Made by a program: the position numbers and the translations under genes. Shown here piece after piece: positions 1 through 6,183 of a stretch of 8,885 nt of DNA (the stretch's first letter is position 1; every line of letters starts with the position of its first letter). The notes under the pieces are model-generated. The model saw nothing but the letters and a program-made list of their open reading frames with translations, did not search any database and had not been told where the DNA came from. This DNA is from Gammaproteobacteria bacterium (GTDB lineage Bacteria; Pseudomonadota; Gammaproteobacteria; SZUA-21). The stretch spans positions 1-8,885 of the forward strand of contig QIKQ01000157.1 in NCBI GenBank assembly GCA_003233075.1, read 5' to 3'.

Positions 1-90
1 CACTATGTCGAGCGCTTGGACCGAGTGAAAACGTGTCATAGTATGCAATTGGGCCGTCGCAGTAGACGGGCTGTGAGAAATGCGGGCTAG
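1..90 (+). other. Possible 3' end of a truncated gene or mobile-element remnant
   Basis: A reading frame is open from the first base to a TAG at 88-90 and would encode a basic 29-residue tail ending in RRSRRAVRNAG. The stretch is about 54% G+C by hand count, well above the AT-rich DNA that follows. Its last bases, read on the minus strand from 91 to 73, are CCTAGCCCGCATTTCTCAC. This looks to me like an insertion-sequence terminus (IS1380-type ends begin with CCT), but that is recall and not a match I can verify. No family is recognised from the peptide. It could equally be chance, because 29 open codons in GC-richer DNA are not rare. Related bases and an AVRN peptide recur at the right edge of the window in the opposite orientation. 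Confidence 0.2.
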
Positions 91-121
91 GTTCAATTCA
101 GAGGTTTAATGTGTGTGGTTT

Positions 122-2080
122 CTATAGTTCGTCTTCCGCAACGACAACTAAGAAATCATCTTTTGTTAATTTATATTTCTCTTTTTTCTCTGGAATGAGT
201 TCAACTCCAAAGTTAGCTTCTAGGTCAGCAGAGTCAGCGCCAATACGTACACCGATACAAATTTCTTCGCGTTTTTGCGCAATCGCCATGAGGTCGGCAA
301 AAATAACCTCATCTGGCAAGGTATCGAAATACAAATGCACTGGTTTTAAGTAAATTTCTGAGCCGTCTTCTTCAAACAAATCATCGTAGACGTCTTTAAT
401 GTCGGCTTCTTCACTAATTTGCGCGAGTATATTACTAACAAAACGGTTTGATATAATAAAATCGTTGACGCCCGCTTTCGAGATTAAATCCTGGTTTTCA
501 GAATTCATAACTTCAGTAATAAGTTGAAGGTCGTCAATTTTGCTTGGATGTTCTGCTAAAATCTGTCTGAGTAAGAGTAAAATAATGATAGTTTCAGAGT
601 CGGTTCTCTCGGGGTCTGTCGACCCACCGCTTTGGCTAAGTATAATGATATCGTTATAGCTGTAAGGTTCTAAAGATTCAAGCGTGACCTTTTTAAAAGG
701 GTCAAGGTCAATTAAATTGATTTTTATAGAGCTTAGGTCTGCTTGAAGCGCTTCGATTTCTTGTCTGAGCTTATTGCTAGGTTTATGCAATACAATGTCA
801 ACTACGGAATCATCTCTAACATAATCGGCAAGTTCTGTAATGAAGATTGGTGCTTTAGAGTTCCAGCCTATCAGAAGATTTTTTTCTTGTTTCGCCTCTA
901 GCCTAGCTGTGGAGAGTGGGTATTCAGTTGGTTTTGCAACAGCTCGTTTTTTAAATTTAATAGTGGAATCATCATCAGCGATTATTAAAATATCATCGTC
1001 ATCATTTAAGATAATATCAGCGGGGGGATTCACTTTTACCGCACCGTCGGCAGTTCTTACCCCGATGGGCACGCCATCTGGGAAGTGATATTGAATATCG
1101 CCAAAGCGTGCATTATTCCATGTTGCATTATGGAAATACATTTCACATCCATCAAAAGAGAGTAATTCGCTGTAAACAACCGCCAGACCGCTTGATCGTG
1201 ATGTTTGCACTAAAATTTTGGCTAATATATCTAAAGTATTAACGGTGGTGATATTATCAGGCGCGATACTTTCAACTATTTGTCGATTTGTTTCTTCAAA
1301 TATTTCCGCCACAATGTGGAAATCGCTATCTTCATTGCGAGAGGCATCTATAGCCAAGACAGATTTTATTACTTTAGCGTCGCTGGCCGCTTTAAGTTCT
1401 GCGTCGGCAGAATCACCACAATTAGCGAGTACAATGACCGATCTACAACTGTCGACCGATACTCGTTCAAGATCACCTAAGGACGCCGTGTTTCCTGATC
1501 GAGATATTATACGGGTATTGGTTTTTTCTTTTAGAGTATTGCCAAGGTGGTCATCCATAAATTCTTTTTCTTCTTCAGACATAATGACAACAGAAGGATT
1601 TCGCTCACTTTCATTAGCAAGGATTAGTTCACGAAGAATTTCAATGACGCGTTCATTCCAACCTAAGATTAAGGTATGGTCATTTTCAATTACTTTGGAA
1701 TGGCCCTTTCTTAAGAAGGCAAGTTTTTGGTCGAGCGCAGTGGTTAATACCGCGATCACCATCGACATCATAACAACGCCGCTGAGCCCGGATATAACCG
1801 CTATGGTTTTGAATGCGCCGGAGGAATCATTGTCATAGTACATGGTGCCCGGGTCAGTAAACTGTACGAATACGCCCCAAATACTTTTTGTTAAACTACT
1901 TAAACCGGGATCTGTTACGCCTGCTGGATTTAATTGAAAAAATAGAACTCGAATTCCGCCGATGATGATTATTGCAATGATAAAGACAATGATTAAACTT
2001 AGAAAAATAGAACCGCCGCCCTTAGCAATAAAATTGTCAAATTTATAGCGTAACTTCTGATGAAATTTGACCTTTAGCAT
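122..2080 (-). CDS. CASTOR/POLLUX-type ion channel with RCK/TrkA-N-like regulatory modules
   Basis: This gene encodes a predicted inner-membrane ion channel of 652 residues, close to the size I expect for bacterial CASTOR/POLLUX homologues. Residues 24-47 form one hydrophobic helix. A pore loop with the motif TDPG (about 75-78) follows, and then a second helix at about 92-116. The linker after it (LDQKLAFLRKGHSKVIE, 116-132), followed by HTLILGWNERV, is the hallmark of the CASTOR/POLLUX/DMI1 family. A second Rossmann-like module starts near 401 (NLLIGWNSKAP), so the cytoplasmic part probably forms a gating ring. The pore lacks the TVGYG potassium filter, so ion selectivity is unknown. I chose the ATG at 2080 because GGAGAG lies just upstream; an in-frame TTG at 2092 would start before that ribosome site. 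The gene stands alone, divergent from the DUF4431 gene. The family is confident; the transported ion is not. Confidence 0.85.
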   Translation of the reverse strand: MLKVKFHQKLRYKFDNFIAKGGGSIFLSLIIVFIIAIIIIGGIRVLFFQLNPAGVTDPGLSSLTKSIWGVFVQFTDPGTMYYDNDSSGAFKTIAVISGLSGVVMMSMVIAVLTTALDQKLAFLRKGHSKVIENDHTLILGWNERVIEILRELILANESERNPSVVIMSEEEKEFMDDHLGNTLKEKTNTRIISRSGNTASLGDLERVSVDSCRSVIVLANCGDSADAELKAASDAKVIKSVLAIDASRNEDSDFHIVAEIFEETNRQIVESIAPDNITTVNTLDILAKILVQTSRSSGLAVVYSELLSFDGCEMYFHNATWNNARFGDIQYHFPDGVPIGVRTADGAVKVNPPADIILNDDDDILIIADDDSTIKFKKRAVAKPTEYPLSTARLEAKQEKNLLIGWNSKAPIFITELADYVRDDSVVDIVLHKPSNKLRQEIEALQADLSSIKINLIDLDPFKKVTLESLEPYSYNDIIILSQSGGSTDPERTDSETIIILLLLRQILAEHPSKIDDLQLITEVMNSENQDLISKAGVNDFIISNRFVSNILAQISEEADIKDVYDDLFEEDGSEIYLKPVHLYFDTLPDEVIFADLMAIAQKREEICIGVRIGADSADLEANFGVELIPEKKEKYKLTKDDFLVVVAEDEL

Positions 2081-2591
2081 TTCACTCTCCAACTTATTTT
2101 TGTGATGTACGATTTTTTTTCTGCTTTATATATATTTTTTATTTTCTTGGTGCCTTAGGCATTGCAAACATTATTTAATTGAGCCCATTTTACTATTTAT
2201 AGGGTATTAGACGTCAAGTCTTTGACTTCGCATTTTTTGATAGCAGTTCTATATATACTAATAAGGAATTGTTACTCATTTGATTAAGTTACTAATATAC
2301 AAAGGGAATTAATTTTTTTCTTACTTGCACGGAGATATTTTAAACTCAATATTCTATTTGAGCCATGTATAAAAAAAGAACAGATAATTTAATAATGAAT
2401 ATTAAGCTGTTGATAAAATGAGTTAGATTTTGCAGATCGTCTAGTCTGGTTTTATTAGTTTAGTAAAGGGCACCTCTAAATAGTGCAATCATAATTTCGC
2501 CACAATTAATCTCTAAGTTTACATTGTTGCACCTCATTAGCGTAATTAAAATTCGTTAAATTTAGTATGTAACTAATTAATGGAGATTGAA
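2081..2591. other. AT-rich intergenic region between divergent genes
   Basis: About 510 bp separate the channel gene (minus strand) from the DUF4431 gene (plus strand). The region is very AT-rich, with T-runs near 2094-2145. It contains no convincing gene: the longest plus-strand frame noticed, an ATG near 2364, runs only 18 codons and has no ribosome site. The only small structures seen are an 11-base palindrome TGCCTTAGGCA at 2151-2161 and weak short dyads near 2209-2230. Both flanking promoters presumably lie here, but no -35/-10 pair stood out enough to annotate. Confidence 0.6.
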
Positions 2592-3035
2592 ATGAAGAGC
2601 AACTGGATTTTTCTTATTTGCATTTTGTTCACTGTATCTACTACAAGCCTTGCAAGTGTTTGTAGTCAGTATGCCCCTAATCTGGAAACCTTGAGTGGCG
2701 TTCTAGTCAAGCATGTTTCTAATCAACAAGCTGATAAGCCGCTTATAACTGAAAATGTCAATTATCAAGAATATTGGATACTGGAGCTTGCGGATGTTCG
2801 CTGTATGGCGGGAAAGTCGACTAGTTTAAATAGACCTTACGGCAATATCAGCAAAGTTCAATTGCACTTAAACTTAAAGCAGTTCGAATTAGTAAAACAA
2901 CTGATAGGCAAAACCATTAATGTCAGAGGTGTTTTGTGGCAGGCTCACAGTCGATATCATCAAACTGCAATAGTGATGAGTGTAAGTGAATTGGAATTGC
3001 TCGCCAGCCAAGAGAGAAACTTGGTCTCAAAATAA
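2592..3035 (+). CDS. Secreted DUF4431-family protein
   Basis: This encodes a small exported protein of 147 residues. The N-terminus has a lysine followed by a hydrophobic core (WIFLICILFTV) and a likely signal-peptidase I site after SLA at about residue 20, so the mature protein should be periplasmic. There is no lipobox. The body fits my memory of DUF4431: an early C-x-x-YxP followed by LSG-L, a WILELAD-x-x-C segment, a KVQLHL strand, the IGK-x-I-x-V-x-G-V-L segment, and the closing QAHSRYHQTAIVM in place of the usual AHTGHHHT. The family has no established biochemical role that I know of. I chose the ATG at 2592 because TGGAG lies 6 bases upstream; the in-frame ATG at 2580 sits before that ribosome site and would add four polar and acidic residues to the signal peptide. 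The gene shows no functional link to its neighbours. Confidence 0.75.
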   Translation: MKSNWIFLICILFTVSTTSLASVCSQYAPNLETLSGVLVKHVSNQQADKPLITENVNYQEYWILELADVRCMAGKSTSLNRPYGNISKVQLHLNLKQFELVKQLIGKTINVRGVLWQAHSRYHQTAIVMSVSELELLASQERNLVSK

Positions 3036-3050
3036 GCAAATACAGATAAC

Positions 3051-3077
3051 TTGCTTCAGCTGGAATAATGATATACT
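3051..3077 (+). promoter_or_regulatory. Possible promoter for the DUF488 gene
   Basis: A TATACT (3072-3077) resembles a sigma-70 -10 box. TTGCTT (3051-3056) could be its -35 element, but the 15-base spacing is shorter than ideal. It lies in the 87-base gap after the DUF4431 stop codon, about 45 bases before the DUF488 start. The DUF488 gene could equally be read through from the gene upstream, since no terminator hairpin is visible in the gap. Confidence 0.3.
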
Positions 3078-3122
3078 AATACGTGTAATCCAGCCATACC
3101 ATCGAGCTTACACGGAAATGTG

Positions 3123-3659
3123 ATGATATATACCATTGGTCATAGCAATCTCTCTAGTAAAGAATTTGTCGGTACTTTATTAGTAAAAAAAATAGAGATT
3201 TTAGTTGATGTGCGGGCTTATCCAAATTCCAAACTTCATCCTCAATTTAACCAGGAAGATCTTCGTTTTTTGTTGAATAGCAAAAAAATTCAATATAACT
3301 GGGCGGGAAGACAATTAGGCGGTAAACGCAAGTCGCTAAAGTCATCGAGGCATACGGCAATCGAGTCTGAAGGGTTTCGGGCCTATGCTGATCACATGGA
3401 AAGCAGTTTATTTCAAAATAGTGCTAAGCAGCTGATTAGCTTAAGTACAAAAGGTAATTTAGCTGTGATGTGTGCTGAAAAGAGCCCGGATCAATGTCAC
3501 CGATTCTATTTATCTGATTATTTGTTACTCAATGGCGCAGAGGTAACGCACATTTTGAGTGTGGAGGAAACTAAGCAGCATTTACTTAATCCTACAGCTC
3601 GTCGAGAATCTGCTGAGCTTATTTATGATCGAATGGCCACTGGTCAGCTGAATTTCTAG
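3123..3659 (+). CDS. DUF488 domain-containing protein
   Basis: This encodes a 178-residue soluble protein made almost entirely of a DUF488 domain. Visible family motifs are the N-terminal IYTIGHSN (2-9), LVDVRAYPNSK (27-37) with a following HPQFN, the Y-x-W-x-G-x-x-LGG segment (58-67), and the C-terminal MCAEKSPDQCHR (116-127). Those two cysteines and the histidine look like a catalytic or metal-binding group, but no activity is established for the family to my knowledge. The start could be the GTG at 3120 or the ATG at 3123. I chose the ATG because it gives the MIYTIGHS start usual for the family and places a GGA eight bases upstream. There is no signal peptide or membrane segment. The gene precedes the suf leader region but is probably not part of that operon. 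Confidence 0.85.
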   Translation: MIYTIGHSNLSSKEFVGTLLVKKIEILVDVRAYPNSKLHPQFNQEDLRFLLNSKKIQYNWAGRQLGGKRKSLKSSRHTAIESEGFRAYADHMESSLFQNSAKQLISLSTKGNLAVMCAEKSPDQCHRFYLSDYLLLNGAEVTHILSVEETKQHLLNPTARRESAELIYDRMATGQLNF

Positions 3660-3672
3660 GCAGCCTCTCTAG

Positions 3673-3696
3673 AATATTGGAGAAAAAATCAATATT
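3673..3696. repeat. AT-rich inverted repeat after the DUF488 gene
   Basis: AATATTG (3673-3679) and CAATATT (3690-3696) are perfectly complementary across a 10-base loop. The stem has only one G-C pair and is not followed by a T-run, so it would make a poor intrinsic terminator. It could be a weak 3'-end structure for the DUF488 transcript or a protein site. Confidence 0.35.
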
Positions 3697-3750
3697 TCAG
3701 GAGTAATAATAGAAAAAAAATAATAACCTCATTAATCCCTCTAGGTCTAA

Positions 3751-3766
3751 ATTAGAGTTCTCTAAT
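3751..3766. promoter_or_regulatory. Inverted repeat overlapping a possible -35, candidate operator
   Basis: ATTAGAG and CTCTAAT are perfect 7-base inverted repeats separated by TT. The dyad ends 9 bases before a perfect TATAAT, so it covers the place where the -35 element would be. A bound dimeric regulator could block that promoter. The left arm TAGAG (3753-3757) can also pair with another CTCTA upstream (3739-3743), so two mutually exclusive stems are possible in RNA if transcription starts further upstream. No matching regulator family is recognised from the sequence. Confidence 0.35.
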
Positions 3767-3781
3767 AAACCTGTCTATAAT
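3752..3781 (+). promoter_or_regulatory. Possible upstream promoter in the suf leader region
   Basis: TATAAT at 3776-3781 is a perfect sigma-70 -10 hexamer. The best -35 candidate, TTAGAG at 3752-3757 with 18-base spacing, is poor and lies inside an inverted repeat, as expected for an activated or tightly regulated promoter. Transcription would begin near 3788, inside the next inverted repeat and about 150 bases before sufB. Confidence 0.35.
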
Positions 3782-3786
3782 CAGCA

Positions 3787-3806
3787 ATTTAGGAGGTTTC
3801 CTAAAT
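3787..3806 (+). promoter_or_regulatory. Hairpin enclosing a strong Shine-Dalgarno sequence
   Basis: ATTTAGGA (3787-3794) and TCCTAAAT (3799-3806) form a perfect 8-base-pair inverted repeat with loop GGTT. The AGGAGG ribosome site (3791-3796) lies in the left arm and loop, and the first two bases of the ATG at 3805 are in the right arm. In RNA this fold would hide both the ribosome site and the start codon of the small frame that follows. As DNA it could be an operator instead. No T-run follows, so it is not an intrinsic terminator. Confidence 0.4.
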
Positions 3807-3924
3807 GAGAGTAATTCACATTTTTCTTTATATATCTTATTCTTACACTATTTGGGGGTTGAATTTCGATGGCGAAGGTTTAGAATACTTGACTAAATTA
3901 CTCAGGTTTATTTTAATTGGTTAG
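3805..3924 (+). CDS. Possible small protein or leader peptide upstream of sufB
   Basis: A 39-codon frame begins with ATG eight bases after a perfect AGGAGG and ends at TAG (3922-3924), 12 bases before the sufB start. The peptide (starting MRVIHIFLYISYSYTIWG, ending LTKLLRFILIG) has a hydrophobic aromatic first half and resembles no family I know. In particular it is not a remnant of an Rrf2/IscR regulator. It is preceded by a candidate promoter and its ribosome site sits in a hairpin, which favours a regulated small gene. Against it, its last third overlaps the suf promoter and IscR-like site, and 39 open codons in AT-rich DNA could be chance. Confidence 0.3.
   Translation: MRVIHIFLYISYSYTIWGLNFDGEGLEYLTKLLRFILIG
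3885..3909 (+). promoter_or_regulatory. IscR type 1-like operator of the suf operon
   Basis: This 25-base segment matches the type 1 IscR consensus as I remember it from E. coli at 23 of 25 positions, with the core ATACTTGACTAAATTACTC followed by AGG. The mismatches are the C in ACTC and one T near the right end. Type 1 sites bind IscR carrying a [2Fe-2S] cluster, so the inference is that an IscR-family (Rrf2) protein represses this operon when clusters are plentiful and releases it under iron starvation or oxidative stress. The site covers the -35 element of the suf promoter, consistent with repression. No Rrf2 gene lies in the window, so the regulator must be encoded elsewhere. Confidence 0.7.
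3889..3917 (+). promoter_or_regulatory. Sigma-70 promoter of the sufBCD operon
   Basis: TTGACT (3889-3894) and TTTAAT (3912-3917) each differ from the consensus hexamers by one base, with the ideal 17-base spacing. Transcription would start near 3924, leaving an unusually short leader of about 13 bases before the sufB ATG at 3937. The only ribosome-site-like bases (AGG, 3923-3925) are at the very start of that leader. The IscR-like site overlaps the -35 box. Confidence 0.65.
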
Positions 3925-3936
3925 GTTGACGCTATT

Positions 3937-5385
3937 ATGAGCTCAAAAAGCAAAAAAGTCGACGAAATTATTGACTCGGATTATGAGCATGGATTCGTCA
4001 CAGAAGTAGAATCAGAAACATTTCCACCCGGATTGGATGAGGATGTTATTCGTCGTTTGTCTGCGAAAAAACAAGAGCCAGAGTGGGCCTTAGATAAAAG
4101 ACTTCAAGCCTATCGCCATTGGTTAACAATGGATAGCCCCGATTGGGCGCACATTAAGAAAGAGCCAATTGATTTTCAATCCATTTCCTATTATTCAGCG
4201 CCCAAGCGTCCTGGAGATGGCCCGCAAAGCTTAGATGAAATTGATCCAGAAATTTTGGAAACCTATAAGAAATTAGGCATTCCGCTGGATGAACAAAAAG
4301 CCTTAAATGGTATTGCGGTTGATGTTGTATTTGACAGTGTTTCGATTGCAACCACATTTAGATCGACCTTGGCTGAAGCAGGCGTTATTTTTTGTTCTAT
4401 ATCCGAAGCGATACAAGAGTACCCCGAAATAGTACAGCAACACTTAGGCAGTATTGTTTCTTATAAAGACAATTATTTCGCTGCTTTAAACGCAGCTGTT
4501 TATAGTGATGGCACCTTTGTTTATATTCCAAAAGGTGTGCGTTGCCCAATGGAGTTATCAACCTACTTCCGAATCAATGAAGCAAATACGGGTCAATTCG
4601 AGCGTACCTTGATTATCGCGGAAGACCAAAGTCATGTCAGCTATTTAGAAGGTTGTACTGCACCCTCGCGCGATGAAAACCAATTACATGCGGCAGTTGT
4701 TGAATTAGTAGCAATGACGGACGCCACCATTAAATATTCCACAGTGCAAAATTGGTATCCAGGTGATGCTAACGGCAAGGGCGGTATTTACAATTTTGTC
4801 ACCAAACGTGGTGAATGCCGTGGTGATCGATCTCGAATATCTTGGACTCAAGTCGAAACGGGTTCGTCAATTACCTGGAAATATCCAAGTTGTATTTTAC
4901 GCGGTGATGATTCTGTTGGTGAATTTTACTCAGTCGCTGTGACGCGCGGTATGCAGCAAGCTGATACTGGTACAAAAATGATTCACATGGGTAAAAACAC
5001 TTCGAGCACTATTGTTTCAAAAGGTATTTCGGCAGCGAAAGGTCAAAACACCTATCGCGGTTTGGTGCGGATGACACCCCGAGCTGAAAATGCCAGAAAT
5101 CACACTCAGTGTGACTCATTATTAATTGGCGATCAGTGTGGCGCGCATACCTTTCCTTATATCGAGGTTCGTAATCCAACTGCGAAAGTTGAGCATGAGG
5201 CAACGACATCAAAAATTGGCGAAGACCAGTTGTTTTATTGTCGGCAACGCGGCATTAGTGAAGAAAATGCAGTATCAATGATCGTGAATGGTTTTTGTAA
5301 AGAAGTTTTTAATGAGTTACCGATGGAGTTCGCCGTAGAGGCCCAAAAATTATTGAGCATCACTTTAGAAGGCGCAGTCGGCTAA
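3937..5385 (+). CDS. sufB: Fe-S cluster assembly scaffold protein SufB
   Basis: SufB is the core scaffold subunit of the cytoplasmic SufBC2D complex, on which nascent iron-sulfur clusters are built. The product has 482 residues, slightly shorter than E. coli SufB (495). The N-terminus carries the usual PPGLDEDVIRRLSAKK-EPEW segment and the C-terminal half the conserved beta-helix sequence. HTQCDS (Cys392) corresponds by position to the essential E. coli Cys405, and the Glu in VEHEATTSK (Glu421) to Glu434; both equivalences rest on a constant offset of 13. The C-terminal helix motif QRGISEENAVSMIVNGFCKEVF is intact. The ATG at 3937 is preceded only by a weak AGG, 11 bases upstream. It is the first gene of the operon, under the IscR-like site, with sufC 45 bases downstream across an AT-rich spacer. 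Confidence 0.97.
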   Translation: MSSKSKKVDEIIDSDYEHGFVTEVESETFPPGLDEDVIRRLSAKKQEPEWALDKRLQAYRHWLTMDSPDWAHIKKEPIDFQSISYYSAPKRPGDGPQSLDEIDPEILETYKKLGIPLDEQKALNGIAVDVVFDSVSIATTFRSTLAEAGVIFCSISEAIQEYPEIVQQHLGSIVSYKDNYFAALNAAVYSDGTFVYIPKGVRCPMELSTYFRINEANTGQFERTLIIAEDQSHVSYLEGCTAPSRDENQLHAAVVELVAMTDATIKYSTVQNWYPGDANGKGGIYNFVTKRGECRGDRSRISWTQVETGSSITWKYPSCILRGDDSVGEFYSVAVTRGMQQADTGTKMIHMGKNTSSTIVSKGISAAKGQNTYRGLVRMTPRAENARNHTQCDSLLIGDQCGAHTFPYIEVRNPTAKVEHEATTSKIGEDQLFYCRQRGISEENAVSMIVNGFCKEVFNELPMEFAVEAQKLLSITLEGAVG

Positions 5386-5430
5386 GTTTTGTTAATTATA
5401 TTATTATATTATTAAGTACAGAGACACAAT

Positions 5431-6183
5431 ATGTTATCAATTAAAAATTTACAAGTGGCAGTCGAGGATAAACCGATACTAAAAGGTTTAAACCTAGAAG
5501 TAAAAGCCGGTGAGATACACGCGATCATGGGTCCAAATGGTTCGGGTAAAAGTACCTTGGCTCATATATTAGCAGGTCGGGACGGTTATGAAGTCACGGG
5601 CGGTGAAGTCTTGTATGACGGTAAAGATCTTTTTGAATTGGAAACAGAAGAGCGAGCCCATGCTGGAATATTTCTAGCGATGCAGTATCCGGTTGAGTTG
5701 GCCGGTGTGAATAATACTTATTTCTTAAAGGCCTCGCTAAACGCGATTCGAGTTGCAAGAGGCGAAAAAGAATTAACGTCTGTTGAATTTATGAAATTGA
5801 TTAAAGAAAAAGTTAAATTTGTTGGAATGGATGAGAAGTTCTTAAAACGAAATGTCAATGCCGGTTTTTCAGGCGGCGAGAAAAAACGTAATGAAATTTT
5901 ACAAATGGCATTGCTTGAACCTAAGCTGGCTTTATTGGATGAAACCGATTCGGGCTTAGATATTGATGCACTGCGTATTGTTGCAGATGGTGTTAATAAA
6001 TTACGCTCTCCGGACCGAGCGATGGTTATTGTGACTCATTACCAGCGTTTGCTCGATTATATAGAACCTGATTTCGTGCATGTACTCTCTGACGGCAAGA
6101 TCATTAAATCTGGCGATAAATCTCTCGCGCTGGAGTTAGAAGAAAAAGGTTATGGCTGGTTGACTGAGGAGTCTGCTGCATGA
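5431..6183 (+). CDS. sufC: Fe-S cluster assembly ATPase SufC
   Basis: SufC is the ABC-type ATPase of the SufBC2D complex. Its ATP-driven dimerisation reshapes the SufB-SufD interface during cluster formation; it works in the cytosol, not in transport. All nucleotide-binding motifs are present in the 250 residues: Walker A GPNGSGKST (34-42), Q-loop Gln85, signature FSGGE followed by KKRNE (146-155), Walker B ALLDE (167-171), D-loop SGLD (174-177) and switch His203. The KKRNE after the signature and the DETDSGLD segment are typical of SufC rather than of transporter ATPases. Length matches the family (about 248). The ribosome site is weak (AGAG, 5420-5423). Its TGA overlaps the sufD ATG (ATGA at 6180-6183), which suggests translational coupling and balanced subunit production. 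Confidence 0.98.
   Translation: MLSIKNLQVAVEDKPILKGLNLEVKAGEIHAIMGPNGSGKSTLAHILAGRDGYEVTGGEVLYDGKDLFELETEERAHAGIFLAMQYPVELAGVNNTYFLKASLNAIRVARGEKELTSVEFMKLIKEKVKFVGMDEKFLKRNVNAGFSGGEKKRNEILQMALLEPKLALLDETDSGLDIDALRIVADGVNKLRSPDRAMVIVTHYQRLLDYIEPDFVHVLSDGKIIKSGDKSLALELEEKGYGWLTEESAA

Noticed and set aside
1218..1838. 206-codon plus-strand open frame
   Set aside because: It lies wholly antisense to the channel gene, which has clear family motifs throughout. The translated product is serine-rich low-complexity sequence typical of a shadow frame.
2081..2092. TTG start four codons upstream for the channel
   Set aside because: The TTG overlaps and precedes the GGAGAG ribosome site that fits the ATG at 2080, and the extra MESE residues add nothing conserved.
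2468..2480. GGGCACCTCTAAA resembling an IS5-type terminal repeat
   Set aside because: No matching inverted copy, transposase or target duplication is visible nearby. A looser similarity to GCACCTCATTA at 2529-2539 is too short and imperfect to call a repeat.
3660..3936. Degenerate iscR/Rrf2 gene upstream of sufB
   Set aside because: No frame in this gap shows the Rrf2 winged-helix start or the three-cysteine cluster motif. The gap is too short for the roughly 150-residue protein.
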